Numbered from the stretch's first letter, positions 52,000 through 64,000 are shown. The stretch: DNA of 64,000 nt from Alligator mississippiensis (GCF_030867095.1 NC_081831.1:66168716-66232715), one strand, 5' to 3'. The notes: generated by a model not told the origin, from the letters alone. Program-made: numbers and translations.

Positions 52000-52445
52000 A
52001 TCAGGCACCTGACCAGATTGCTGATGCACGCGCCGTGCACCACCAGGTGTTTGCCTGCTCCGGCCGCGCTCGCATCTTCTTCGTCCCTCGGGTCCCGGCG
52101 CAAAGAAAAGATCCTGCCACCTCCCACCCTCCCGTCTGTGCCCAGCTCCGCTTCCTCTGGCCGGCAGGGAAATACTTCGGGGGCCACAAGCGCCCCGCCC
52201 CGCCCCGCCCCCGAGGCCCGCGATTCTGTGCGGGCTGAAAAACGCGAGGATCATGTGAACACCTGCCCGTCACGTGGGTCCGAGTCACGTGACGCGGGGC
52301 GGGCGGGTCCCGACGGGGGTCACGTGGCTGTGGCCCGGCGGCGTAGCAACGAGGGCGGGGCCTGGGCCGTCCCGGGCCGGGTTATGAGGAGGCGCCGGCG
52401 GCAGCCCCCGGCGCGCGGCGGTGGCAGCGGTAGCAGCAGCGGGTG
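52000..52445 (+). promoter_or_regulatory. ATP7A: ATP7A CpG-island promoter and probable non-coding exon 1
   Basis: A CpG island follows COX7B on the same strand exactly where ATP7A begins in human. A strong donor GTGAGT at 52446 ends a GC-rich first exon (the end of the exon is ..AGCAGCGGGTG). The human ATP7A exon 1 is also non-coding, with the start codon in exon 2, which would lie beyond this window. CACGTG boxes lie at 52271, 52286 and 52321 and a related TCATGTGA at 52251. ATP7A is a copper-transporting P-type ATPase of the trans-Golgi. No ATP7A coding sequence is seen, so the call is from synteny. Confidence 0.6.
52251..52327. promoter_or_regulatory. ATP7A: Cluster of four E-box/CLEAR-like motifs
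   Basis: TCATGTGA (52251-52258), TCACGTGG (52270-52277), the palindrome GTCACGTGAC (52284-52293) and TCACGTGG (52320-52327) lie within 77 bases. GTCACGTGAC equals the published CLEAR consensus for TFEB/TFE3. TCATGTG and TCACGTG are also bound by MITF and USF. Confidence 0.8.
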
Positions 52446-55400
52446 GTGAGTGCGGGTGCGCCCTGGGGCGGGGGGCACGCAGGGCTCGGTTGTGTGGGCC
52501 CCGCGCTCAGCCCCTGCAGCCGGGGGGGGGTCTGCCAGAGCCAGGGGGAAGCATGAGGAAGCGGGAGGCCGAGCGGGGTGGCGGGGATGCTGGGTGCTGG
52601 TTGCGCTGAGCGTGGACGGGGGTGGTAATATTAGCAGTGGGCCTGCGCTGGGACATGGTGGCAGCAGGATGAGCTGGGCTCTGTTAGTTCCTCTTGCAGC
52701 AGCTGGTGCCAGGGAGCGTCCTTCGCCCTGGGGGAAGAGCAACTTCAGGGGAAAACATGGGTGATGTTGAGATGCCTGGAAATGCCGTCGGCTTGGCAGG
52801 GGCCCCAGACCTGAACGTCCCTTTAGCGCTCGCGTCTGGTAGCTGGATGCCACAGTGACTGGGCGCTTCTCGCACGGACAGATGCGCCGAGCGATTACGG
52901 GGAAACTTGCTTAACAGGAATAGTCCCAGTATAAACTCCGCTTCCCCAGGACGCCTCTGATAAGTGGTAGTTGGTGCCGAGCCAGGCGATGCTGCCCAGA
53001 AGACAGCTTAAATCTTGTATATCTCTCTTGATTTCAAAGCTTGTTATGTAGGAGATTGCTAATACTATCCTCGTTTTAAAGGGGGAGAAATCAGACATAA
53101 GTAGGGTTGCCAGTCCTCCAGGATTTCCCTGGCATCTCCAGAAATTGGATATAAATCTCCAGGAGATTGCTGAGAGTCACCCAGAAGATAAATGATAGGG
53201 TATTCGTTAAAATAAACATTAAATATTGGATCCGATTTATACAGTAGTCCAGCGGGTTTTTAAAACGTAATAGTTGTGTGCACTTGCTTTCCTGATGTCA
53301 AGTAACTTATGTCATTATGTCAAGTAATGAAGCCTCCCAGAATAGATTCAAACAGAGGTGGCATCCCTAGACATAGGCTGGGTTCTTTATTTTTACTTTG
53401 CACTTGTGCATTTTGCTTCAAGCAGAAACCCAGAGAACTGTTCTGATATAAGATTTGCTGACAGACACAAGGATCAGTTCCTTCTTGAAATATAATACTA
53501 TACATTGATTTATTCATAGATCAACAGATGAAGAGCTTGCATTTGCTATCGACCCCTTATTATTAACTAAACACAAAAAAAAATCTTGTCAAAGAAAGGA
53601 TTTGAATGCAACATGACACTAAGTCATTTTGTTCAATGACTCGTCCTCTGAATGAGGACAGTCACTTCATTGGAACAGCAAGGTTCCCACTGGAACATCC
53701 TAGTACTCAGCTGTAGCATGGCTATGTTGTGTGCACAGTTAAGATCTCAGCGTTTCCACAATAAACATTTCTTACAAGTTTCCTGAGCAGGGACATAATT
53801 TTATGACCTTTAGAGCCAGACATGATGGCAAAAGAGAAACAGAATATGATCTTCTACTTGTATCCCTTTTGTTATCTGTGGAGGGGGGATAATTGGATAG
53901 TCTGACTTCTGCCCAGTTCAAGCAGATAGCTTTTCTTAAACTTAATGGGCCCATATCTCTAGCCAGATGAAGGCACAATGTATGTGTGTGAATGCTTCAA
54001 CTCCTGTCCTTCTTTGTTTGCCAGTGATCCTCATTTCTGAACTGCAACAGGTGATGATGCCCATCTCAATATAACAGGTGCCTTTGTCCTACATCAATCT
54101 AATGATAGTAGTGAAAGCCAGGATGAGACCTCCCCCCTCCCCAAATTCACTTAATCAAATTCTAATATCAGCCCTCTAGTATAGAAAGAGTACTGACATA
54201 CTGAGTGGTAGGAAATATCTGCCAGATAATCAGTCTGTTATACAAAATACAAAAGGATTAACCTCAGTCACATGGACCATCTTCTTTCTTCTTGTCTGAG
54301 TGGCATCTCTAAGAGGGATATTTTTCCAATGAACTGAAGTCAAAGGAAATTGAAACTATTTAATACTTGACAGCTATGGCACCAAAATGGACTAATCACA
54401 TGTTTTTTCTCGAGTCTCTCCAGCAGAGTGGCTTAATTTGCAAAAGAGTCTTGCAATCCAAGCTCTGCATTTTTTTTTTTTAGTATTAGCACCATATTAT
54501 AAAAGCCACATACCACATCTTTTACTTTCATTTATACCCCCAATTTAGGATATTTAGGTAACTTGTTAACAAAAAAAATCAGTGAATAAATATCCATTAG
54601 ACTCCATATACACATCTATACACATGTATTTATTGATTTTTTTTTAATTATTATTATTACTATATAGAGGTATTAGAGACCACCAGGTTGAATTTGGGCC
54701 AGGTTTGTTATTGCAAAATAAAAATTACCAAACCCAAGAGCAACTGAAATATTTCTATGAAGTTGAAAATAGAAATCAAATGGAAATATATTTTCTAATA
54801 TTTCCAAGCATATGTTATATCACTCGGCTGATGTGGAACTTAACCAACAAAAAGGTTCAGTATCAAACTGGGTGAAAAACAGGAAGTAACAAAATAAAAT
54901 GTGAATAGTGATTGTACCATTCAATTAGTGAATGGTATGCAATTCATCAATACTGTCTAATTGTAGTACGTTTAATAACCATTACAAAGGATTTTAATCT
55001 CATAGGTCAGCTAGTAGTGGCACATGGCAAAGGCACAGATACTTTGCATAAAGGTCAGGCAAGCATTTGCATACTCTTACTATGTACAGGATAGTAAATG
55101 GGCTATTTATTACATTTTCTAGAGCTGTAATACCCTAAGACATCCCTCCTTAGACTGTAATACTTGTCCTCTATCTGTGCTCTGGGAAATTGCATACAAT
55201 TCTCATTAGCCAGAATGGTCATAGCTCACATAGATCTTTCATGCAGTCACTGGAGAATAGACCTCTGCATTTAAACCCAATTGCATCATTTTTTTTTCTT
55301 TATTAATTGGCAGATGCTACCTCCTCTGAAAATTTGGGAAGTTCCAGAAGACTGACGCCCAGTTTAATTTTGTAAGGATATATTCTAATCAGGGTGGGGG

Positions 55401-58239
55401 GGAATGTATATTTTGCATTAAAGTGTGTGTGTGTGTGTATTTGCACTGTTTCTGATATGATGCAAAATAACTCACGTGGTTGACAGAACTTGGATATATT
55501 TAATGGAAACTGTCTGTTGTTTGGATTTTTATCAGGGTAGTATTGATGAAAGTGTGTATGACAATTGTTTTGGACAAATTTGTTTAATGAAGTTGGATAA
55601 GAAATAACTTTTATATTTGTGCAAAGGTGCTATTAATATTAGTAAGACTAGTTGAGACCCTATGGTCTGGATGTGATCAGGGAATGATAATTAGTTGCAT
55701 ATAGAAGAGAGAGAGCGCACTTTTCTGCAAGTGTTGAACAGATCAAAGGAAAGCTAATGTAACTTGTAACTTACTATTCTTGCTGCTCTTGTGTTTTTTT
55801 TTTTTTATTGATGCCTACATAAGACACGGCACATTGTTCTTGTTAGTATTCTAAAGCTAATCTAAAAAATAAGGGGTTCTTTATATACTTAGTGTTTGAA
55901 ATGCCATCTATTTTTAATGTTACGGATATGCTTAATAGTACAGATACGACAGTCATATTCTCCAAAAATCTCCAGCTGCCATTGTGTGTGGTATTTGCTG
56001 AGAGGATGGAGGGATTTGCTATGAATTTTCTTCTGGTCTTATTAAAGTCTTGTTTGGACTAAAGTAAAATATTTTCCATCCATCCTTTCTAGCACCCATC
56101 TCAAAAAAAAAAAAAAAAAGAACTAAACTCCTGAAAGATACTTCCTACATCCATCTGGTGTGGGCAAGTCTTGGTAAAGTTTTAAGCAATACAAAATAGA
56201 CTCATTTGAGGGTCTCAAATCCATCTTAAATGTGCTCAGGGTACAGTGGTTTCCCCCCCCCCCCCAAGGGTTAAGCCTAGTTATGCTTCCGTATACAAGA
56301 GAAATGCATGTAATCATTTGTTACTGAAGATGACAAAGTTCCATGAAATTACTCTTACTGGCAAGAGTTTGGTATAATTTTTTTCCTTAAGTCACCTTGC
56401 TTCTTTAGCTTTTTGCTATTGAAAATAATAGATTAAAACATGATCAGCACCCTGGTCCTAGCAAGACATGTACTTTTCACCAGCCTGGTAAGATGGCTTG
56501 TATGCATATTTTTCTATTCAACACTGCCCATTTTTTCTCTGTGATATTATTCCTAATGCATCTTTGGTTTTGCTAGAATATAAATAATAAATATGTAGCA
56601 GGAATTGCTAAGCTAGACATTCAGATTTGGAACAGGTAATGATCTAGTTTAGCAGTTAGGATAAGGATCTAAGAGTTAAATCTTATGGAGTCTGTTTCCA
56701 AGCACATGTGACCAGATGAGTCTGACAGCCTTTTATTAGCTTCATTAGCTGTAAACTGAAAATATTTACCTTCTTGACAGGCATACAGAATAAGACAGTG
56801 GCTCCAGAGACATGGCATCAAGGCTTGCTCTGGCCTTGCATGCCCTACTGTAATTGGGATCCTGGTCTTTCAGGCTGGTGAGTCGGTCACTAGGCATGAT
56901 GTTGTGCTATTGGCTACAGAAACTGGTGTGCTTCCCACATAGCTTGGACAAACTTGGCTTTTTCATTTTAAAGTGAGGAAGCAATTAATGTCTCTACAGC
57001 ACGTTAAAAAATGTATCCTTTTTGGTCCTGAGACTAGAAAAGCTATTAAGGGACCTGAGTTTAGGTGGGGCACACTATTGAATATGAGATCTGAGCTGTG
57101 ATGTAGCCTTCATTTTACAAAACTAATATTGTTTTTTAAATGACCCCATGGTGGTGAGAAGTTACACTTTTAGTCCCTTCAAGCATCAGTTGATGCCATT
57201 AAGATATCTATCTTACTTTCAAAATGCATTTGCACACCAGAAAGTGATTTAATGACTTGTGAAGCTGGATTTCCCTATGGCTCAGGGCTTATTACAGCTT
57301 AATTTCCTTTTTCACAGGGAGAATTGCTTTTGAGAAGTATAGGTTTATTTTCTTCAGGTTTCCTCATCTACTTTCTGCAGGTACCTTTTTAGTTTCCTGG
57401 AGAAAACAAAGCATTTTTTAATCTATCATGGAGACTCCAGCAGACCAAATTATTAAGCCTAAAACTTTACCTACAGATCTTTTTTTCCTTAAATATTTCA
57501 GTCTAGTAGGGAATATCTAGATATTTATTGTATATCGGCTGTTCTGACAGTGAGAGCTGTTCTCTGGGCAGGAGTACAGTATTTCAAGTATCATTGATAG
57601 TGTTGATATACAAACAAGGAAATAACATTGTTCTCTGTTCTGTAAGGACGGGTAGAAGAATAATGGAAGAGGATAAAACTGGCTCAAAGGGACTTTCTAA
57701 GGGTATTAAATGGTAAATAGTATAATAGAGGGAGTATAATAAAATGGTATAGAGTTTTTACACGGCTCATTCAAGGCTAAGCTTGTATACGAGATGGTGA
57801 CTTTGTTCCAGTATTTCAGCAATGCGTTGAAAATCTTTTGGTTTCTTGTATCCTCCTACAAGTTTGCGTTAAATTCATTGAGGCAGTGGCCTGCCTTGAA
57901 CTGAGTTGTCCTAAACTCTTTTGTTGGGTAGGGAAGCTCTACCCAAGTCCTGTTCTTTTGTTGAGTAGGAAAGATCTACAAATTATAGATATAGCAATAT
58001 CTTGACTTCAAGCCCAACCCTTATTCCTTTCTGAAACAAAATGTGATTTGTACCTTAATAAATGCATATATAAATAAAATGCAAGTCCTTGATCATCTTA
58101 AATTACAAGTTATTCATTATATGTTGTACCTATTGGTAATAGTCAATCTCCTCAGCTTTAGTGTATAAATACACATGCATGTATTAATTTGTAGATTAAA
58201 TTTCAGTCAGTTCCTTCTTTTGTCATCACCAGGAACTGC

Positions 58240-58925
58240 CTAGCCATGGTGGAGTGTGGGAAGGAGCTGCAAGTGGCTCATCTCGGGGGGCAGGGGGGGG
58301 GAGGCAGCTTTGCTGCTGCCGCCTGCCCTGAGCACAGCCCTAGCCCACCCTCCCTGCCAGGAAGATCCTAGTGCTGGCCCCAGCCCATAATGGCAGCCCA
58401 TCCTTGCCCCACGTGCAGATCCAGAGGCATTGGCAACATGCAGGGGGTGCACATGCACATGGAAACACCAGCTGCGAAACCAGAAGTGCTGGTGGAAGTG
58501 CACATCCAGTTTTGCTGCTGGTGGTTTTGGGCTCAGCAGTTGGCCACTAGGGGACTCCCCCACCCCGGTCAGTGAGCTGGTGTTGTGCCCCCCCCCCCCC
58601 CCCCCCCGACTTGAGAGGCATCAGTCGCCCATGTGTGGGGGGCACACGACCCCTATGCCTACCCCAGGGGTGTGTGCAGTGGCAGAAGCTGCCCCACACC
58701 CCCCGGGTGAGCTGTCCCACCCCAGCTGAGCAGCCCCTGCCCCAGTCCCACTGTCTCCTTCACAGTGGGGACCTTGATCTGCACCCCCCACACCCCTTCC
58801 CCACAACAGGCTTACCAGCAGGATGCTGCTCTCCATGGTGCCAGGCTGCATATGGGCAATATGATCAGTATCGACCGATAATCAGCCATTGGTATCAGCC
58901 CAAAAAATCTGTATCAGTGCACTAG
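58240..58925. mobile_element. hAT-like element, one terminus recognised
   Basis: The right end carries ATCAGTATCGACCGATAATC and closes TCAGTGCACTAG at 58925, a style I associate with crocodilian hAT elements. The interior is GC-rich. The left end was not located and is set by composition. Confidence 0.5.
58588..58607. repeat. Poly(C) run of 20
   Basis: Twenty consecutive C within the GC-rich element. Length is likely variable and prone to assembly error. Confidence 0.85.
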
Positions 58926-60149
58926 TTCTGAATATAAGACTGCGCTATAGCTCTGGCCATTATTATTTTAATTCAAGAAATAATGCTGTAGCCGGCACTT
59001 CAGAAGGGAAGTTACTGTCCAGATTTATTCCATCACCAGATACCAGCGGCGTGGAATTTAAGATGGCAAGAAGCTATGGGTTTACATATTCTGCTTTTTG
59101 TGCCACTGTTCAAAGGAAATAGGTCCTTCCTACAACAGAGTTGGTTAGAGATTCATCACCTGCTACCAGTATAGTCTGTGTACAAAGAGTATTTTTTATA
59201 GAACTATTTAAGAGAGCAGTGGTCCCTTTTGTCACGAAGTTAATGTTTATTTTGATTGTTTTCACTAATTTGGGATTAGCAATACTGTAGGTGAGTGCTG
59301 CTGTGTTTGAATGTACACTACATTAATGCAAAATAAAACCCCCAAAATAAAACCACATAAAATGTCAGAGAAGCAATGAAGACCAGGTAGATGAGACTTG
59401 TTGCTTGTTGTAACAGTACCTATTCAGATGAGTTAAACATTTCAGGATGTTCTTTTTAGCGTACTTTTTAGTGAAGTTGGTAGATTGTCTCGCAGTATGC
59501 ATTTAGGGAAGGTGCAAGTGGCACAGTTGCATAAACTGGTAAGTCCAAATCTTGCCGTGAATACGGCTCTCTGTATTGTTCGGATAAGTCATTTCACTTC
59601 TTCTTTTTACCGGTTAGGGTAAAAACACAGTAAGAATCATCTTCCTCAGAGGATTATTAGGATTAAATTGTTAATAATTTTACCTTGTTTGTGCTAGCTA
59701 GTAACGAGTAATTGGAATTCTACATGCTATGTAGTTAAAAGCTTCTGGTTGTTTAATGCTGACTGGATAAAGAAGTTGTGACAAAGAAGCTTTTTAGCTT
59801 CATGTAGATGTTTTTATTGAGCAGCATGTAGAACTGGTATAGTCTATAGAATATTATGACTAGGCCCTAAGTGTGTGTTGAGTTCAGATTGTTGTCTTAA
59901 CTTTGTCACAGAGAAGAGGATGGTGTTGCACACTATTCTTTCCATATCCTTCCTGTTCTAATAAGGGGATAGGTACCACAAACACTGTTTCAATTTCAGG
60001 ACATCCCAAGATGCTATGAAGAAACTGTTACTGAGTTTTCTCCCTCTCTGGTCCCTCTACAAGAAATAGACTAAGCTGTTAGTGGCTGAAGCTATGCAGG
60101 ACCCTTAGCAGCTGCTCACGTTGCTGTGTGTTTTAGCATGACCCTATGT

Positions 60150-60473
60150 CAGGGATCACCAACCTACAGCTTGTGGGCTGGATCTGGCCTGCAAGGTACT
60201 TTGATTCAGTCTGTGCTTGGCAACATGTGGGATCAGCAGCGTGCAGCTCAGTCTGGTACTTCCCTCTTCTCTACCATATGAAGTGTTACTGATCCCCTCT
60301 GCAGCCCTCCCTGCTGCTGTCTTGCTCCTTGTGCCCCTGAGTTTACCTCTTTCCACTGTCATTAGGGGTGGTGGCACTTGGCAGGTGCAGCAGCTGACAG
60401 CTTGGGTACTATGAAGTGGGGTGCTGCAGTGCCTGGGGGGTGGGGATCAGCCACGCATGGTTGCTGACCCCTG
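60150..60473. mobile_element. hAT-like MITE (324 bp)
   Basis: Inverted ends CAGGGATCACCAACC and GGTTGCTGACCCCTG; flanking octamers CCCTATGT and CCCTTGCT match at five positions. Subterminal GGGCTGGATCTGGCCTGC is typical of this group. No transposase. Confidence 0.7.
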
Positions 60474-60827
60474 CCCTTGCTATCAGAATAATCAAAATCA
60501 CTCTCAGAACTGGCAGCCTCATCTGTCTCCCATAATCTGAACTGTGCTGAGAAACAGACTCCATAGTCAGGAAGCTTGTCTTCACTGATAAAGGAATTGC
60601 AGCTTAGCAGGGTACAGTATAAGCTGAAGGATGTCTTCACGAATGAGAAAGCAAATTACTTGTCCTGGTTTGTCTGCCAGGTAAGATAAGAGGGCTGATA
60701 AAAAGAATTGCCTTCAGAGATGAGGCTTTTCTTTCCTGTTTCTTACATAAGTTTGATGTCACATCAAGATCCTCCTCAGATTGGTTTGAATACTCAGCCT
60801 ATGAGAATTGTCATACTTTCCCTAAAT

Positions 60828-62134
60828 CAGTGGTGCTTACTTTTCCCTGGCAGGCCAGATGGGCAATGCCTTCTCCATCCACAGGCCAGATGCAGATGGG
60901 GTCTTAATCTGGTGCCTGGGGTGGGTGCAGGGGGACAGCATTTGGCTATGCAAAGGGGAGGTTGGGGGCAGCCCAGCCCCAACCTGGCCCTGTATGGGGA
61001 GAAGGGGGCATTGCCAGGCCCTAACAGTCCCATGGGGGAAGTAGGGATGTGAAAGGTTAAATGATAAATCATTTAACTGATAATCCCAGTGACAGCTGGT
61101 TAGTTTCCTGGTTATTGTTTGTTTGGGGCAGGTGCAGTCTGGCAAAGAAGTGGGGGAAGGGAAGCCACATAATCTGCTCCTGCCTGCTGGGGCATTAACG
61201 CATGGTGCCAGGGGCAGGGGCCTTCACCAGTCAGGGGCCTCCTGGGGCACCAGGGGCAGCACAGCCCAGGCAATCATCCTGGCTGGACCGTGCACAACTC
61301 TTCCCTTCTGGCTGGGCCAGAGCCAGGGGCTAAGGAAAGGTGCTGGGCTCCCTGTGGGTGGCAGTGGCTTCCCTGGGCCATCTTTTGCCATGAGGCCCCA
61401 TGGGTGGCCCTGCTCCTGCTCTCCGTGGTCTGTAGGCAGCCGCCAGCACCAGCGCTGCTAGCATGGGATGAGACAGCCACGCCCTGCTGGGCAGCTGGGG
61501 ACAAGGCGGAGCCAGTGCTTCCTCTTCCCCCCCCCCCCCCCCCCAGGCCTGGCTCGCCCCACAGCGCTAGGAGACCATAGCCCCAGTTGTGTAACACCCA
61601 CCAGGAGGAGGGGCCAGGCCAGGCCAGAGCCAGTGCCACCTTCACTTTAGTGGCTTTTGCACCCCCAGCTTGCCGTGGACATGCCAGGGAGGCTGGACAG
61701 GCCTAACCACAGCCCCTTGGCAGGCACAGAAGGATCCTGCCCTCGCCTGGTGGTGGGCCTCCAATTTATTGTTTGCCCAGGGCCCCAGTAAATCTTAATC
61801 CACCACTGCCAGCAGGAACCAGAAGGTGGCAGGGCAGACAGGAGGGGGGAGGGAGGAGCAAGGGGAACTAGTACCCAAATCCCAGGAGGAAAACAGCAGA
61901 GGGCCTATTGAGTTACTTGCTTACAATTAGCTGCTGGTCAACTGGTGCTCCCTGAGGGGTGTGGGGGTGGCTTAACAGGACTGTTTTGTCTGTCTGGGCT
62001 TGCCACTGCCTCTGCCTCCCCCCCCAGTGGCTCCCCCAGTGCCAAACTTCCCCACCAGTGGGGAGCCCCACAGGCCAGATGTGATGATTTTGTGGGCTGT
62101 ATTTGTTCAGTGGACCAGAAGTTGAGCACCCCTG
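60828..62134. mobile_element. hAT-like element (1.3 kb) hosting a second element
   Basis: Ends CAGTGGTGCTTAC (60828) and GTTGAGCACCCCTG (to 62134) match the family at 5883 and 42966. Flanking octamers CCCTAAAT and CCCTAGTG agree at five positions. At 61042 a TAGGGATGTG terminus of the 3503 family starts inside it, so a younger element inserted into this one. The interior is GC-rich with a run of about 17 C near 61528. No transposase is seen. Confidence 0.65.
61042..61140. mobile_element. Nested hAT-like element, left end only
   Basis: TAGGGATGTGAAAGGTTAAA at 61042 followed by TTAGTTTCCTGGTTATTGTT parallels the left end and subterminal region at 3503-3590. The right TTACATCCCTA terminus is not found, so its extent is unknown. 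Confidence 0.55.
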
Positions 62135-62817
62135 CCCTAGTGCTGGTATTCTTTGAAATGGAGGTTAGGAGTTGCTTCTAAACTGTTTTATCCAGTTAGG
62201 AGTCTTTTCTACCAGGAACCAAGATATCTTTCACTGTTATTAAATTGAATACCCTTCATTATCAAAGAAACTTAAACAAGCTTTGATAACTTCCATTGGC
62301 ACCGTTTTCTAAAGTTTACAGCACTGGACTGAGGCCTAGGAGCTGTCAAGTTCTAGCTGCTGATATCCCACAGATTGTTGCATGGTTACAGGTGCCTCAC
62401 TTAATCTTGTTGCGCTGTACATTCCCCACTTGTAAAATGAGGATATTGCTGGGAGGCTTAATGCTTGTGAATAAACATAAGCCTATCTTTTCAAAACCGA
62501 TTAATCATTTTGGGGTTCTTCCATCTTTGAGTGTCCAAATAGCATTAGTTTGAACCAGCCTGATTTTTCAGAAGCCCTCTTAAAATCAGCTTTCTTTAAA
62601 ATGTAGCTAAAAAACACATTAGTACTCCAAAAACTACTAGGTACCCTTGTGCACTACTTTACAGACTAAATTTACAAGTGTGAAGTACTGTTTTCTGTCA
62701 TTAATGGTATGGTGCCTTGTCTTTCTATCTCAGACAGGGGCCTGAAGTCTTGTAAATAATGAAGATGTACACAGGTGCCAACTTTGTTTTTTGCCCGTCG
62801 TTGTTTGCAGACATAAA

Positions 62818-62834
62818 AAAAAAAAAAAAAAAAG
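62818..62834. repeat. Poly(A) run
   Basis: About 18 A, close to the left side of the 62884 palindrome. It is not obviously the tail of a retroposed copy. Confidence 0.7.
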
Positions 62835-62883
62835 ACACTTTGCTTTTAACTTGGCATGTTCCTGTGCCAAGCCGAGTACAAGC

Positions 62884-63085
62884 CCAGAAGAGGCAGTGAA
62901 TTACTTCTACCTGGCTCTTCAGCTTCTGTAAAGATCAGGTGCTTTAGTGGAGCTTTTTTTGGTGCTTTTATCTAAAACCTGATTCAATCAGCTTTCGCTA
63001 AAAGCACCAAAAAGTCCCACTGAAGCTCCCAATTTTTACAGATGCTGCAGAGCCAGGTTGAAGTCATGCTCTGCCTCTTCCAGTA
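62884..63085. repeat. Near-continuous palindrome of about 200 bp
   Basis: The left arm 62884-62984 and right arm 62986-63085 are inverted copies around a single central C (CTGATT C AATCAG). Landmarks on both arms in mirrored order: GAAGAGGCAG, CCTGGCTCT, TCTGTAAA, CAGTGG/TAGTGG, TTTTTGGTGCTTTTA. Identity by eye is about 80%. It is probably a foldback transposon. Confidence 0.85.
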
Positions 63086-64000
63086 AAGCATTTTTTTAAT
63101 ATCTTAAAGCGTGGTGACTCCATGGGTGCTGAGCACTTATTAATTTTTTTTTTGATGGGTGTTTAAGCCCTGGAGTAGCCCCAGACTCCGTGCCTGTGAG
63201 GACATATGAAGGATTGAAGGCTTGCCCTTACAGGCAAAGGTAGGCACATTGTCTTGTGAGTGCAGTATGGTACTCCAGGTTTGCTGCTGCCTTCCAATTC
63301 AGCAAACACTGCATCCCTTTGTTGAATACAGGTGGTAATATGCAGTGTCCCCCAGGAATTTGGAATGGATCACTGTATGATGACTTTTCTTCAAGGACAC
63401 AGAAAAACAGCTGCTGTGATGGGCTATAATCTTGCTATTTATCAGTAAACATGTAACTTGAAGAGTCAGTTATTTAAAAATGCCTCATTGTCCATTCTCT
63501 TAAGATTTGGGTGTATTATATCATTTAAAAAGTATCAAGTGAATGGTAACAATTTACAATTAATCGAACCTCTGTCTGCAGGAGTGAGGGGTGATTAATA
63601 TTTTGTCATAAATATTTGCTAAAAAGACCTCATAGCAATATGCAGAGAGCTAATAATATTTTCTGATCTAAGGGTGAAATTTTTCCTTTGTGTGTAGAGA
63701 GCACCCTGAAAGAATTTGAAGGCATTGCTATCCAGTTGCACTGAAGTCATGCAAATAACTTGAATTCTAAACCCAGATTGTGACCTTGAACAAGTCACTT
63801 AATTGCTTTCTCCTCCAACTCATTCTTTCTTTTGTGTATTTGGAAGTAAATTCTTCAGGGGTGGGATTGTTTCCTGTTCTGTTTGTTTGGTGCCTGGCAC
63901 AGAAGGATCCCAATCTTGATTTAGGCTTTTAGGCATTACATTTACATTAACACAAAAAAGAAATCAAATCAAAGTAGCAGTTCCTAGCAAAAATAGACCT

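Larger units (their letters stand above)
52446..64000 (+). other. ATP7A: ATP7A intron 1 (5' part)
   Basis: Everything after the exon 1 donor to the window end is assigned to ATP7A intron 1. No exon with ATP7A-like metal-binding motifs is found. The stretch 52620-58200 is AT-rich with T-runs near 54470 and 55800 and a short (GT)n at 55423-55438. Several transposons after 58240 are listed separately. If the exon 1 call is wrong this would be intergenic. Confidence 0.55.

Noticed and set aside
51816-52187. Possible divergent gene upstream of ATP7A
   Set aside because: Several overlapping frames of similar length in GC-rich DNA and no protein family recognised. No gene is known between COX7B and ATP7A.
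52320-52853. 177-codon open frame antisense to the ATP7A first exon
   Set aside because: GC-island shadow with proline-rich low complexity and no homology that I recognise.

Overview
The window is nuclear DNA from a sauropsid vertebrate, most likely a crocodilian. The base composition is AT-rich with sharp CpG islands at promoters, and the genes have long GT..AG introns. The intergenic space is full of CR1 LINE fragments and non-autonomous hAT-type DNA transposons of kinds I associate with crocodilians. A turtle cannot be excluded from sequence alone. Four protein-coding genes are present or begin here: ATRX (minus, only its first exon), MAGT1 (minus, complete, 10 exons), COX7B (plus, complete, 3 exons) and, by synteny, ATP7A (plus, only a probable non-coding first exon). 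This is the same order and orientation as on human Xq21.1.

Layout. 1-1834: start of ATRX intron 1 (the gene runs off the left edge). 1835-1854: ATRX coding exon 1. 1855-2260: ATRX CpG-island promoter. 2260-26640: about 24 kb between ATRX and the MAGT1 3' end, a graveyard of CR1 LINEs (2378, 3288, 4148, 10840, 13085) and hAT-like elements (3503, 5883, 7666, 12766, 17366, 18689, 21287), one LTR-like fossil, a hairpin-rich element and a Z-DNA-prone tract. 26640-46719: MAGT1; all ten coding exons join in frame to a 331-residue protein. 46720-47519: compact MAGT1/COX7B divergent promoter with a tRNA-Leu(CAA) gene inside it. 47520-50520: COX7B, 79 residues. 52000-52445: ATP7A CpG island with a cluster of CACGTG boxes and a first-exon donor. 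52446-64000: ATP7A intron 1, with more hAT elements and a 200-bp near-perfect palindrome.

How the genes relate. MAGT1 is the oxidoreductase-type subunit of the STT3B oligosaccharyltransferase in the ER and has been linked to Mg2+ transport. COX7B is a small subunit of mitochondrial cytochrome c oxidase, a copper enzyme. ATP7A is the Golgi copper pump. ATRX is a chromatin remodeller. They are neighbours by conserved synteny rather than an operon. The ATRX and MAGT1 promoters share a design (repeated CCAAT boxes plus CRE motifs), while COX7B carries the NRF1/ETS/YY1 signature of nuclear respiratory genes.

I found no new prokaryote-like system, CRISPR array or intact viral element. The most interesting leads are a candidate alternative first exon of MAGT1 that would lack the signal peptide, the intron-bearing tRNA gene inside a divergent Pol II promoter, the E-box cluster at ATP7A, and several large foldback structures.
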